This document shows positions 8,578 through 17,265 of a stretch of DNA of 64,000 nt, in pieces. Made by a program: the position numbers and the translations under genes. Within the stretch, counting starts at the first letter, position 1, and every line of letters begins with the position of its first letter. The notes beneath the pieces were generated by a model. That model had not been told where the DNA came from. It did no database searches and saw nothing but the letters and a program-made list of their open reading frames with translations. The stretch lies in the NCBI GenBank assembly GCA_002686265.1, contig NZBA01000089.1:1-64000 (forward strand), written 5' to 3'. The DNA comes from Planctomycetota bacterium. Its GTDB lineage: Bacteria; Planctomycetota; UBA1135; GCA-002686595.

Positions 8578-8720
8578 CGCGGGACTGTACGCTACCGTCG
8601 GCGCCGACGTGGCGTCCGTTCGGCGGACGAATCGCGGGGTGGCACCGATGATCGCCCGGTGGAGCGTAGACTGGGGACGGCTCCTTTCCTTCCCGACCAC
8701 CGCAGCCAGCCCGGGCCAGC

Positions 8721-11700
8721 ATGAATCGACCGCGCCAGATTGTCCTGTTCCCCATCCTCGCCGCTCTCTGCGGCATGGGGGTCTGGAGCGCGCTCGAGCT
8801 CTCGGGGAACTCCGGTCGCAGGCCGACCCCCCAGGTCGTCGCGGCGCCCCTCGAGCGGGAGCTCTCCGGTTCCGTCCAGCCACCCACCGACCCCGGCGCC
8901 CTCGCCGCCCCGCGTGAGTCGGACGAGGCCGCCGGCGCTGTCGACCGGGCGCCGGTCGTCGAGAGCGCCGAGGCTTCGGGCGAGGCGAGCCAGCAGGAGT
9001 TCCTGGAAGACTCCGCGCGCGTCCCCGCTGGGTCGCACTGGCTCGAAGGGCGCGTGGAGCTGCGACCGGGGACGCCCCTCGACGAGGTCGTGTGGGTCGA
9101 GGCCCGCGGCCGGCGTTTCGGCGAGCACAAGAAGGCTCCGCGCCGCTACCGCGCGCGGGTGTCCCGCGAGGGGCGCTTCCGCGTCGCGTTCTCCGCCGAT
9201 ACGCGCAAGGGCTTCCTCGACGTCCAGGCACGCTACCACTACCTGGAGAAGACCGTGTCCGTCTCCCGCTCGGCGATGGGCGAAGATGTGGTGCTCGAGC
9301 CCAAGCTGGGGGGAGCCCTGGCCGGGACCTGTTCGCCGCCGTTGGCCGCCGCTCGGCGAGCGGACGCCTTCGAGGAGGTGGCGGTCAGCGCCATGTGCTT
9401 CGACCGGCCATCGGGCTTGATCAGGCGCCAGGCGACCGTCGAGCCCGACGGCAGCTACGAGATCGGAGGCCTGCCTCCGGGCGAGGACTTCCACGTCTCC
9501 CTCGATGCACGCACCTACATCGATCAGAACCCGTCGGCGCCCGTGTCGGTGCGACCGGGAGAGGTCGTCGCCCTCGACTTCGACCTCGAGTTCGGCATGC
9601 GCCTCGCCGGGCGCGTCGTGGACCCCGAAGAAGAGGGCGTAGGCGGCGTCCAGGTCGAAGTGGCCGTCTCGGGCCAGAACGATGGCGGGATGTTCCGGTC
9701 CCGCGTGAGCGTCATGACCGAGCCCGACGGCACCTTCGAGGCGTTCGGGCTCGCTCACGGGGAGGTCACCCTGAATGTCTCCCGACGGGGCTTCGAGGAC
9801 GCCGAGACCTTCGTCACCGGCCTGGCGCCGGGGGCAGAGCGCGAGGGCATCCTCATCCGCCTGCGGCGCGGGCTGGCGATCGAGGGCGTCGTCCAGTGGC
9901 CCGACGGCACTCCGGCGGACGCGGCCTGGGTCAGGATCGAGACCGACCAGGGCCTTTTCTTCGGCCAGGCGCCCAGCTTCAAGACCCGCTCGGACGGGCG
10001 CTTTCGCATCTCGGGCCTCGAACCCTCCGCCATCACCCTGACCGCCTCGGCGCGGCGGGCCGCGAGTGAGGAGGGAGGCGGGGCGCGCTCGCGGCGCAAG
10101 GGGCCGTCCTGGCGCGCGCGCCTGGAAGAGGTCCGCACCGGGGCCAGCGGTTTGATCCTGACCCTGGCCGAGGGCGACAGCCTCCGTGGGAGCGTGGCCG
10201 ACGACCTCGGCGAGCCGATCGGGACTTTCCGAGTCAGCGCGACGCCCGGTCGAGGGGAGGCCTTCTCCGGGGGCGGCGTGAGCCGCGTCTTCCGCTCGAC
10301 CGGCGGCGAGTTCGAGCTCGAGGGCCTCGGAGAAGGCACCTACGAGGTGACCGTGCGCGCCGTGGGTCACGCGACCTCGCTCACCGAGCGTGTGTCCTAC
10401 CTCGGCCCGCCTTCCCACTTCGTCCTGCCGCGCGCCGTGCGTCTCTCGGGCATCGTGCGCGACCTCGGCGGCCGGCCGGTGGCCGGGGCGGTGGTGGAGG
10501 CTTCCCACTCGGGCCCCGGAGCGTCCGTGGGGCTCGACGCCATCATGCGTCGCATGAGCTCCGGCAGAACCGAGCGCACGCACACCGACGACGGGGGCGC
10601 CTTCGAGTTCAAGGCCCTGCCACCGGGTCTCCTGGAGCTCGAAGCCGATTCCAAGGTGCATTCCCACAGCGAGACGGTCGAGGTGCGGATCGCCCCCGGC
10701 GAGGAGTTGGAGGAAATCGTCCTGGTGCTCAAGAGCGGGGCGCGCCTGACCGGAGAGGTGCACGTTTCCCGGGGCGAGCGCGGCGGCTTGGCCGTCACCG
10801 TCTCCGAGGAGAACACGTCGCACCGCGAGACCGTCGAGACCGACGAGGAGGGGCGCTTCGAGGTGCTCCACCTTCCCGCCGGCCGCTACGACGTCACCGC
10901 CGCGATGGACGTCCCGAGCGTGGAGGACCGTCGCGATTCCGCCCTCCTGCGCAGCTCGAACAAGGTCTCCGCGCAGGTCTCTGTGGCCGAGGGCGGCTCG
11001 GCCCACGTCGTGCTCGGCGCTCCCGTTGCCGAGCCGATCCTCGTGCGCGGGAGGGTGACCTCGGGCGGCGAGGGGGTCGCCGGCGTGATCGTGACTTGCA
11101 GGCGCGGCGAGCACACGTCCGGCGACCAGACCGACGCCGAGGGTCGCTACGAGCTCGTCGTGAGCGGCTTTGGCGAGGCCGTCTTCCGTCTCGGCGGAGG
11201 TTGGGGCGGTTCGCTCGAGCTGCACGAGACGCTCCCCGATCAAGACAAGGTCGTCGTGGACTTCGAGCTCCCCACGGCTTCGATCGCCGGTGTCGTGAGC
11301 GGTGCCGAAGGACCTCTCGGGGAGATCAGCGTGATCCTGGTACCCCAGGAGCTCACCGATCCCGACGGCGGCCGGTTGCACTCGAGGGAGCGCACGACCA
11401 ACGCCGAGGGTCGCTACGAGTTCGGCGGCCTGCCGGCGGGCACCTACACCGTGCATGCGGGAGGCGGCCAGGGCTCCTGGTGGTGGGGCAGCAGCGGCCA
11501 GGAGCTGCGTGGGCGCGAGACCCGCACCGGGCTCGAGCTCGCCCCCGGGGCGCGGCTCACGGGCGTCGACTTCGACCTCGAGGAGGGCGGCACGATCTCC
11601 TGTGACGTGATCGGCGCTGAAGGAGCCCCCGCGGGCCACGCGTGGGTCGAAGTCACCTACCCCGACGGGACGGCCCACTCTCCTCCCGGCACCTTCAGAG

Positions 11701-11855
11701 CGGCCGACGAGAACGGGTACTTCGTCTACCGCGGCGTCAGCGCGGGCACCTACCGCCTGCGGGCCTTCCGTGGGGGGAAGGCCGGCCCCTGGGTCGAGGT
11801 CGAGGTCTTCACGGCCCGCGAAAGCTCCGTGCAGCTGGAGTTCTCGGGTGACTAG
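8721..11855 (+). CDS. Large exported protein with nine carboxypeptidase-regulatory-like repeats
   Basis: The product is 1044 aa. One N-terminal hydrophobic segment (about 7-26) acts as a signal anchor, followed by a Pro/Glu-rich linker. From about residue 110 to the end there are about nine beta-sandwich repeats with the pattern G-V-D-G-P-V-A-G-V then T-D-G-x-F-x-L-P-G-Y, as in CarboxypepD_reg/SdrD_B-like domains. No enzymatic domain is present. Such proteins are usually surface or periplasmic adhesion or scaffold proteins. It is divergent from the sulfotransferase-like gene and ends 21 bases before larC, so the two may be read through together, although their functions look unrelated. Confidence 0.85.
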   Translation: MNRPRQIVLFPILAALCGMGVWSALELSGNSGRRPTPQVVAAPLERELSGSVQPPTDPGALAAPRESDEAAGAVDRAPVVESAEASGEASQQEFLEDSARVPAGSHWLEGRVELRPGTPLDEVVWVEARGRRFGEHKKAPRRYRARVSREGRFRVAFSADTRKGFLDVQARYHYLEKTVSVSRSAMGEDVVLEPKLGGALAGTCSPPLAAARRADAFEEVAVSAMCFDRPSGLIRRQATVEPDGSYEIGGLPPGEDFHVSLDARTYIDQNPSAPVSVRPGEVVALDFDLEFGMRLAGRVVDPEEEGVGGVQVEVAVSGQNDGGMFRSRVSVMTEPDGTFEAFGLAHGEVTLNVSRRGFEDAETFVTGLAPGAEREGILIRLRRGLAIEGVVQWPDGTPADAAWVRIETDQGLFFGQAPSFKTRSDGRFRISGLEPSAITLTASARRAASEEGGGARSRRKGPSWRARLEEVRTGASGLILTLAEGDSLRGSVADDLGEPIGTFRVSATPGRGEAFSGGGVSRVFRSTGGEFELEGLGEGTYEVTVRAVGHATSLTERVSYLGPPSHFVLPRAVRLSGIVRDLGGRPVAGAVVEASHSGPGASVGLDAIMRRMSSGRTERTHTDDGGAFEFKALPPGLLELEADSKVHSHSETVEVRIAPGEELEEIVLVLKSGARLTGEVHVSRGERGGLAVTVSEENTSHRETVETDEEGRFEVLHLPAGRYDVTAAMDVPSVEDRRDSALLRSSNKVSAQVSVAEGGSAHVVLGAPVAEPILVRGRVTSGGEGVAGVIVTCRRGEHTSGDQTDAEGRYELVVSGFGEAVFRLGGGWGGSLELHETLPDQDKVVVDFELPTASIAGVVSGAEGPLGEISVILVPQELTDPDGGRLHSRERTTNAEGRYEFGGLPAGTYTVHAGGGQGSWWWGSSGQELRGRETRTGLELAPGARLTGVDFDLEEGGTISCDVIGAEGAPAGHAWVEVTYPDGTAHSPPGTFRAADENGYFVYRGVSAGTYRLRAFRGGKAGPWVEVEVFTARESSVQLEFSGD

Positions 11856-11876
11856 ACCCCTGCATTATTCCCCGCC

Positions 11877-13100
11877 GTGCCGACGCTCCTGATCGAGCCT
11901 TTCGGCGGCATGGCCGGGGACATGTTCCTGGCCGCCCTGCTCGACCTCGGCGACGAGCGCTTCACCCTGGCCGACCTGCGCGCGCTGGCGGAGGCCCTGG
12001 TCGGCGGAGAGTGCTCGCTCGATCTCACCGAGGTCCGCCGCGGTGGCCTGGGCGCCCGCCACCTCGACGTGCGCACGCGGGAGAGCGACGCCGCGCCGCA
12101 CCGTACCCTGGCCGACCTCGAGCGCCTGTTGGCCGCCGCACCCCTGGGGGACGAGGCGCGCGCCCGCGCCCTGGCCGTCCTGCGGCGCATCGCCCTGGCC
12201 GAGGGCGCCGTCCACCGCATCGACCCCGAGCGCGTCCACTTCCACGAGGTCGGCGCCGTTGACACCCTCGTCGACGTCTGCGGCGCGGCCCTCGCTCTCG
12301 AGCGCTTGGGCGTCGGACGCCTGCTCGCCACGCCGCCCTTGACCGGAGAGGGGACGCTGACCTGCGCCCACGGCGTGCTGCCGGTTCCGGCTCCCGCCAC
12401 CGAGGAGCTCCTGCGCGGCCTGCCCGCCGTGCGCGGCGGCGGCGCCGGCGAGCGCCTGACGCCCACCGCGGCAGCCCTCCTGCGCGAGTGGGTCGACGAG
12501 TTCGTTCCCCCGGGGGAGTTTCGTAGCGCGGCCATCGGCTACGGCGCGGGGACGCGCGAGCCCGACGAGGGTCCGCCGAACCTCCTACGCGTCGTGCTGG
12601 GCACCGAGGCGGCCGAATCGGAGCGGCGGACCGCCTGGCTCCTGGAGTGCAACCTCGATGACGCGACCGGGGAGGAAATCGGTTGGTGCGTCGAGGGATT
12701 GCGGGATGGGGGTGCCCTCGAAGTCTGGACCTCGCCCGCGCAGATGAAGAAGGACCGCCCCGGCGTGATCGTCAGCGCCCTCTGCCGCGCCGCCGACCGC
12801 GAGGCCCTCGAGCGCGTGGTCTTCGAGCGCACGCCGACCCTCGGCGTGCGCTGGGCGCACCGCGAGCGCACCGAGTGCGAGCGGGAGGTCGTCACCGTCG
12901 ATGTCGACGGCCACCGCCTGCGGGTCAAGGTGCGCCGCCGTCCCGGGCGGCTGGGCGGCGTGGCGGTCGAGGAGCGCGACCTGAAGGCCGAGGACGACGA
13001 CCTGCGGCGCGCGGCGCTGGCGACCGGCGAGAGCCGCCGCGACCTCGCCCGGCGGGCGGTCGCCGGGGCCCTCGCCCTGGTCCGCTCGCGGAGCTCCTAG
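11877..13100 (+). CDS. larC: Nickel-pincer cofactor biosynthesis protein LarC-like
   Basis: The 407-aa protein starts at GTG. It has the LarC/DUF111 start (IEPFGGMAGDMFLAALLDLG), the HFHEVGAVDTLVDVCGA block near residues 120-136, the CNLDDATGEEIGW block and the C-terminal ERTPTLGVRW region. In the characterised pathway LarC inserts nickel into the pyridinium dithiocarboxylate cofactor used by lactate racemase. LarB and LarE are not in this window. In some lactobacilli larC needs a programmed frameshift; here both halves are one continuous frame. The TAG stop coincides with the start of repeat copy B. Confidence 0.9.
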   Translation: MPTLLIEPFGGMAGDMFLAALLDLGDERFTLADLRALAEALVGGECSLDLTEVRRGGLGARHLDVRTRESDAAPHRTLADLERLLAAAPLGDEARARALAVLRRIALAEGAVHRIDPERVHFHEVGAVDTLVDVCGAALALERLGVGRLLATPPLTGEGTLTCAHGVLPVPAPATEELLRGLPAVRGGGAGERLTPTAAALLREWVDEFVPPGEFRSAAIGYGAGTREPDEGPPNLLRVVLGTEAAESERRTAWLLECNLDDATGEEIGWCVEGLRDGGALEVWTSPAQMKKDRPGVIVSALCRAADREALERVVFERTPTLGVRWAHRERTECEREVVTVDVDGHRLRVKVRRRPGRLGGVAVEERDLKAEDDDLRRAALATGESRRDLARRAVAGALALVRSRSS

Positions 13101-13265
13101 CAGCCCGCAAGACAAGAAGCCCACTCCGGCTTCGCCCGCTCCGCCACCGCGGCGTTCGACTCGCCGATCCGTGCTCGACGGCCCTACCCGAGCGCCTGCG
13201 CCGTCTCGACTTCGCCCTCCTTGCTGCGACGAGGAGGTCTTCGTCTCGCTACGGCCCTTCTCCTT
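13098..13265 (+). repeat. Dispersed inverted-end element, copy B
   Basis: About 165 bp, begins TAGCAGCCCG at the larC stop. It aligns in direct orientation with copy D: CGATCCGTGCTCGACGGCCC, GAGCGCCTGCG, CTCGACTTCGCC and CTCGCTACGGCC are shared almost exactly. The left 20 bases and the right end are more degenerate than in D. It separates larC from the converging glycosyltransferase gene. Confidence 0.75.
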
Positions 13266-13333
13266 GCAAGCGACCAGGGGAACGCTCGCCCGCCTCCGGC
13301 CGCGAACGCCGATGCCCGGCGCGCGCGCCCGAT

Positions 13334-14434
13334 TCAGTCCAGTCGCTCGTAGACCTCGACCATGCGCTCCATGCGCCCGCCGAAGTCAACCTCGCGGCAG
13401 ACGCGCTCGCGCGCCGCGCGCGCGAGGGCGGCGCGCAGGGCGGGGTCGCCCGCAAGGCGCGCGATGCCCTCGGCGAGTTCGTCGGCCGAGCCGGGATCGA
13501 CGAGCAGGGCGTCCACTCCGTCGCGCGCGAAGGCCTCCATGCCCCCCGAGCGCGTGGCGAGCACGCAGACCTCCATCGCCATCGCCTCCAGCACGACGTT
13601 CGGCAAGCCCTCGCGCAGGCTGGAGAGGCAGAACAGGTCGAAGCCCTCGAACAGCGCGCGCGTGTCCTCGCAGAATCCCGCCATGCGGAAGCGCTCGGGC
13701 TCGGCCGTGGCGGCGATGCGGCGGGTGAGCTCGTCACGCAGGTGCCCCTCGCCGGCGATCGTGAGCTCCAGGTCGAGACCCTCGGCGACGAGGCGCTCGA
13801 CCGCCTCGATCAACAGGGCGAAGCCCTTCTCCTCCGAGAGGCGCCCGACGGCTCCGATCCGCAGGCGTCCGCTCGCGCGCGCCGACGCGCGGCGGGTGAA
13901 GCGCTCGGTGTCGATGGCGTTCTCGATCAGGTGCAAGCGCTCGGGAGCCACACCCAGCTCGGTGCAGCTCTCGAACAAGTCGCGCGACACGCACACGACC
14001 TGCCCGTGGCGCCGCAAGCACCAGCGATCGACGGCGTGGTAGAGCGGCGTCTTCCAGGTGTGGCGCACCCAACCGTGGACGGTCGTGACCAGGTGCAGGC
14101 CCAGGCGCCGGCGCAGCAGTACGCCGTAGAGGTTGGACTTGTAGTCGTGGCCGTGCCAGATGGTGATGCCGCGCTCGCGGCAGAGGGAGGCCAGCCGCCC
14201 GAGGGCGCGCGGGGAGATCGGCCCGCGCTCGCCGATGCCGGTCAGGGGGCAACCCGCCTCGCGGGCGCGCTCGGCGAGCACGCCGAAGCCGGGATCTCCG
14301 GGCGGGTGCAGGACGGCCGCCTCGGCCTCGTAGCCGGTGCCCGCGAGGAAGCGCGGCGAGTTCACGATGGTCTTCTCCGGCCCGCCCCCGGTGCCGGCCG
14401 TGATGCGGACGTGCAGGACCCTGTGGGGAGCCAT
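13334..14434 (-). CDS. GT4-family glycosyltransferase
   Basis: The 366-aa protein has the two Rossmann-like halves of a GT-B enzyme. The N-terminal part has a TGGGPEKTIV loop and HGHDYKSNLYG. The C-terminal part has IGAVGRLSEEKGF, the sugar-nucleotide region FCLSSLREGLPNVVLEAMA with the E-x7-E pair, and a conserved helix near the end. It likely adds a sugar to a lipid-linked or cell-surface glycan; donor and acceptor cannot be read from sequence. It starts three bases after the stop of the upstream aminotransferase, so the two are one operon, perhaps for an amino-sugar-containing glycan (inference). Confidence 0.9.
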   Translation of the reverse strand: MAPHRVLHVRITAGTGGGPEKTIVNSPRFLAGTGYEAEAAVLHPPGDPGFGVLAERAREAGCPLTGIGERGPISPRALGRLASLCRERGITIWHGHDYKSNLYGVLLRRRLGLHLVTTVHGWVRHTWKTPLYHAVDRWCLRRHGQVVCVSRDLFESCTELGVAPERLHLIENAIDTERFTRRASARASGRLRIGAVGRLSEEKGFALLIEAVERLVAEGLDLELTIAGEGHLRDELTRRIAATAEPERFRMAGFCEDTRALFEGFDLFCLSSLREGLPNVVLEAMAMEVCVLATRSGGMEAFARDGVDALLVDPGSADELAEGIARLAGDPALRAALARAARERVCREVDFGGRMERMVEVYERLD

Positions 14435-14437
14435 CGC

Positions 14438-15547
14438 TCAGCGCTTCTCCCTAAACCCGCGCAGACCCTCGCCCAACCGTCGCAGGCCCTCGGCGAGGGT
14501 CTCGGCGGGAACGCCGCAGCCCACCCGCAGGTGGCCGGGGAGGCCGAAGAACTCGCCGGGGACCACGTCGACCTGCCACTCGTCCTGGAGGAAGCGCACG
14601 AGGCCCGCGGTGTCCTCGATACCGACGACGCGCGGGAAGGCGATGATGCCGTGCTCGGGGATGACGGCCTCGATGCCATCGGTCTCGCTCAGCCAGCGTT
14701 TCCAGAGCGGCCGGCTCTCCTGTTCCACCCGACGCAGGGGCTGCAGGAGCTCTGGAAGGTGCTCGAGGGCGCGCGTCCCGGCGCGCAGGGAGACGGTCGG
14801 CGGGTCGACGTAGGCCAAGTAGGCCATGTCGACGAGGTGGCGTAGCTCCCCGACGAGCCCCTCGCCCACGACCAGCCAGCCGATGCGCAAGGGGCCGAGG
14901 CCGTAGGCTTTGGTCAGGCTGCCGATCGAGATCGCGTTGGGCGCCAGGGCGAAAGCGTGGGAGCGCGCGCTCGGCGGCAGGTACTCGGTGTAGACCTCGC
15001 AACTGATCAGGACGCCTCCGGCGCGCGCCGCCTCGCCCGCCACCGCGCCCATGCGCTCGGGCTCCATCAGGGCGCCGGTGGGGTTGTTCGGGTTCGTGAG
15101 GAACACATGGCCCCGACCGTGGGCGTCGGCCAGGCACGCGCGTACTTCGGCCGGATCGACCCTCCAGCCGTCCTGCTCGCGCCGGCGCACGAAGGCCTGT
15201 TCAGCCCCGAGGAGGCCCGGCAGGGCGCGGAAGGGCTCGTAGGAGGGGACGTCGGCCACGGCCCGCGCGCCCGGGCGGAAGAAGCGCAGGGCGCACAGGT
15301 GCATCGCGGCCGAGGCGCCGGGAGTGACCAGGATGCGCTCTGGGTCGACCGCCAGGAGCTCTCCGAGGCGCGCGGCCAGCTCGGGCATGGCCTGGGCAGC
15401 AGGGTGGGAGAGGTCCACGCCGAGGCCCTCGAAGACATCGGTGTCCGGCGCGGGCATGCCCGACTGCGAAAGGCAGTAGGCCGACTTCCAAGACTCCGTG
15501 TGGGCCCAGAACATGTACGGAAACCGCAGTCGTTCGCGTTCGCTCAT
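14438..15547 (-). CDS. Class I/II PLP-dependent aminotransferase
   Basis: The product is 369 aa from the ATG at 15547. Fold-type I marks are TPGASAAMHL (75-84), substrate-loop TNPNNPTG (151-158), CEVYTEY (183-189), the PLP lysine K213 in GSLTKAYGLGPLRIGW, and the Arg of HLRVGCG near the C-terminus. It belongs to the aspartate/aromatic aminotransferase superfamily; the amino-group substrate is not predictable. The frame is open further upstream, but that part covers repeat copy C and intergenic sequence. It is the first gene of a two-gene unit with the GT4 glycosyltransferase. Confidence 0.9.
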   Translation of the reverse strand: MSERERLRFPYMFWAHTESWKSAYCLSQSGMPAPDTDVFEGLGVDLSHPAAQAMPELAARLGELLAVDPERILVTPGASAAMHLCALRFFRPGARAVADVPSYEPFRALPGLLGAEQAFVRRREQDGWRVDPAEVRACLADAHGRGHVFLTNPNNPTGALMEPERMGAVAGEAARAGGVLISCEVYTEYLPPSARSHAFALAPNAISIGSLTKAYGLGPLRIGWLVVGEGLVGELRHLVDMAYLAYVDPPTVSLRAGTRALEHLPELLQPLRRVEQESRPLWKRWLSETDGIEAVIPEHGIIAFPRVVGIEDTAGLVRFLQDEWQVDVVPGEFFGLPGHLRVGCGVPAETLAEGLRRLGEGLRGFREKR

Positions 15548-15561
15548 GGGTTGGTTGGCTT

Positions 15562-15660
15562 GGCAGCCCGTTGAGGAAAACGCCCTACTCCGACCTCGCC
15601 CTCCTTTCAGCGACGACGATGTCCTCGTCTCGCTACGGACCTTCCCCAACGGACAGCCAG
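15562..15660 (+). repeat. Dispersed inverted-end element, copy C (short form)
   Basis: About 99 bp. The left end GGCAGCCCGTTGAGGAAAA and the right end TTCCCCAACGGACAGCC are near-perfect inverted repeats. The interior keeps the end sections of copies B and D (CTCGCCCTCCTTTCAGCGACG, CTCGTCTCGCTACGGACC) but lacks the central 70-80 bases, so it is an internally deleted copy. It sits just upstream of the minus-strand aminotransferase. Confidence 0.75.
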
Positions 15661-15919
15661 TGTGCCGATTCGATCCGCGCGGCGCACGGCTCGCGCCGCG
15701 TTCGGTGGAGCGCACAATCCCCCGAGCCCGTCCTGGAACGGCCCTCCCCCAGGGGCTAGCCTGCCGGAAACGGGTCGTCCGCGCGCGGGGAGCGGCCCCT
15801 GACGCGGGTCGCCCCGCGCCGACATCGGAGGGGAAGCGGGCCCAGGTCCGCGGCGGACGCCTGCGACCCGCCGCGGTGGCCACGGTCCGCGCTAGGGATC
15901 AACACGAGGAGAAAACAGC
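15661..15919. other. Gene-free stretch before the SH3-like gene
   Basis: Together with repeat copy C this makes a 372-base divergent intergenic region. No gene is seen in it. It is very GC-rich, with several short inverted GC stretches. The only clear signal is the ribosome-binding site at its end. Promoters for both flanking genes presumably lie here but cannot be picked out. Confidence 0.5.
15906..15912 (+). promoter_or_regulatory. Strong ribosome binding site before GTG start
   Basis: GAGGAGA lies 7 bases before the GTG at 15920 and fixes that start for the SH3-like gene. Confidence 0.7.
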
Positions 15920-17110
15920 GTGAAGCACATCGAGCGAAACGGAACCCTGGCGGCGATGGCCGCCGTCCTGGCGATGGGAGTGGCCTCGAACGCGAGAGCG
16001 GCGGCGGCCCAGGATCCCGTCGGCTACCTCTCCGTCGGCGCCGAGGGCGCACGGATCGTGAACTTTCCCGACAAGAAGGGGTTGGTGGTGTGGGAAGCGA
16101 CTCCCGGCACGCCCCTGGCTCTGTTCGGCGATCCGGGGGGCAGCGAGTACGTCAAGGTCGGCGTGCCCGGCGGGGTCCGCGTTTGGATCTTCGGCCGCTA
16201 CCTCGAACCCGCCCAGCGCCCGGGCTACCTGGTCTTGAACGAGAATCGCGTCCAGATGAGGCCGGTTCCGTCCAGCGGTTCTCACAGCTACCCGATCGGC
16301 AAGCTCTCCAAGGGTTCCCAGGTGCGGCTGATCGGCCGCGCTGAAGAGGCCCTGCCCTGGGAGGAGGACTGGATCCAGGTCTGGTCGCCGCCGGGCACGC
16401 GCGCCTGGGTGGCGGTGGGCGAGACGAGCTCCATGCCGGCCACTTCCGACGGCGCGAGCCTGTGGCGCACCGCCGTGGACGGAGCGCGCAACCTCGCCTC
16501 GCCCGCGGGCGCGAGCACCGCCGAGGACGCCGGTGACGCCGTCCCGCCCGCGGCTGACGGTGACCCGGCCGCGGCGGCCCTGACCGAGGCCGAGGCCATG
16601 ATGGCGCGCTTCGAGACCGAGAATCCGCCACAGATCGTCGACGTGCGCGCCGCCTACCAGGCGGTGCTGGCCCTCGAACCCGACGCACCCTCGCGCCACC
16701 TCGTGCAGAACCAGCTAGCCCAGCTCGACCTGCGCGAGCAGTTCCTCGTGGCGCGCGCCGAGCTCGAGCGCGAGCGCGAGCGCCGCGAAGCCTTGCGCGC
16801 CTCCCTCGAGGAGGAGCTGCGCACGGCGAACCGGCGCAAGGACCCCCTGCTGGGGCGCTTCGACGCCCGCGGCTGGGTCGAGCGCTTCGTGACCGCCGAG
16901 GGCGACCCGACCTACCGCCTGCGCTGGTCGGGGCGCCTGGGACCGGAGATCGTCTGCACCAGCGGCCGCTACGGGCTCGACCTGTTCGTCGGCTACGAGA
17001 TCGGGGTCGGAGGATTTGACCTGCAGCCTGTCGTTGTGGACGGACGCCGCCGGCCCCGCCTCGACATCGGCCGCATCGAGGTGCTCTCCGGCCGGGGGAT
17101 GGTCCGCTGA
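15920..17110 (+). CDS. Secreted SH3-like domain protein
   Basis: The product is 396 aa from a GTG with a strong ribosome-binding site. Signal peptide residues 1-31 end near ARAAAAQ. Two bacterial SH3-like stretches follow (about 35-90 and 95-160), with VRVWIFGRYLEP and TRAWVAVGE as typical strand ends. A linker leads to a charged helical region (about 215-300) ending in an Arg/Glu-rich coiled coil. The C-terminus is beta-rich. Such proteins often sense or bind cell-wall material; no catalytic site is visible. A Cys-rich micro-ORF in the -1 frame starts at its stop codon. Confidence 0.8.
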   Translation: MKHIERNGTLAAMAAVLAMGVASNARAAAAQDPVGYLSVGAEGARIVNFPDKKGLVVWEATPGTPLALFGDPGGSEYVKVGVPGGVRVWIFGRYLEPAQRPGYLVLNENRVQMRPVPSSGSHSYPIGKLSKGSQVRLIGRAEEALPWEEDWIQVWSPPGTRAWVAVGETSSMPATSDGASLWRTAVDGARNLASPAGASTAEDAGDAVPPAADGDPAAAALTEAEAMMARFETENPPQIVDVRAAYQAVLALEPDAPSRHLVQNQLAQLDLREQFLVARAELERERERREALRASLEEELRTANRRKDPLLGRFDARGWVERFVTAEGDPTYRLRWSGRLGPEIVCTSGRYGLDLFVGYEIGVGGFDLQPVVVDGRRRPRLDIGRIEVLSGRGMVR

Positions 17111-17265
17111 CCCTGCGGCAGTCGCTGGCCGCCTTCCTGCGGCGCCTGCTGGCCCTGGGCGGCGGCGGCTTCCTCTGCGACGACTGCAAGTACAGTTACG
17201 GCGACGTCTGTTCCCGCCCCGAGCGCCCCAACGCCCGCCGCTGCCCCGACCACGTCAAGCGCTGA
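17107..17265 (+). CDS. Possible Cys-rich micro-ORF (non-AUG start or -1 frameshift)
   Basis: A 52-residue frame begins at CTG overlapping the SH3 gene's stop (CTGA) and ends at the TGA at 17263. It encodes a hydrophobic/basic helix (LRQSLAAFLRRLLALG) and a small Cys motif with cysteines at 24, 27, 35 and 46 in FLCDDCKYSYGDVCSRPERP then NARRCPDH. The C-x2-C-x7-C-x10-C spacing looks like a small zinc-binding unit. No ATG, GTG or TTG is available. It could start at CTG, or be the tail of the SH3 protein after a -1 shift at the run of five Gs about ten bases upstream. It overlaps the 3' end of tgt on the other strand by 11 bases. Confidence 0.4.
   Translation: MTLRQSLAAFLRRLLALGGGGFLCDDCKYSYGDVCSRPERPNARRCPDHVKR

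Noticed and set aside
8592-11678. Minus-strand 1028-residue open frame opposite the nine-repeat protein
   Set aside because: It mirrors a strongly biased coding strand; His/Asp/Gly-rich antisense frames are common in such GC-rich genes.
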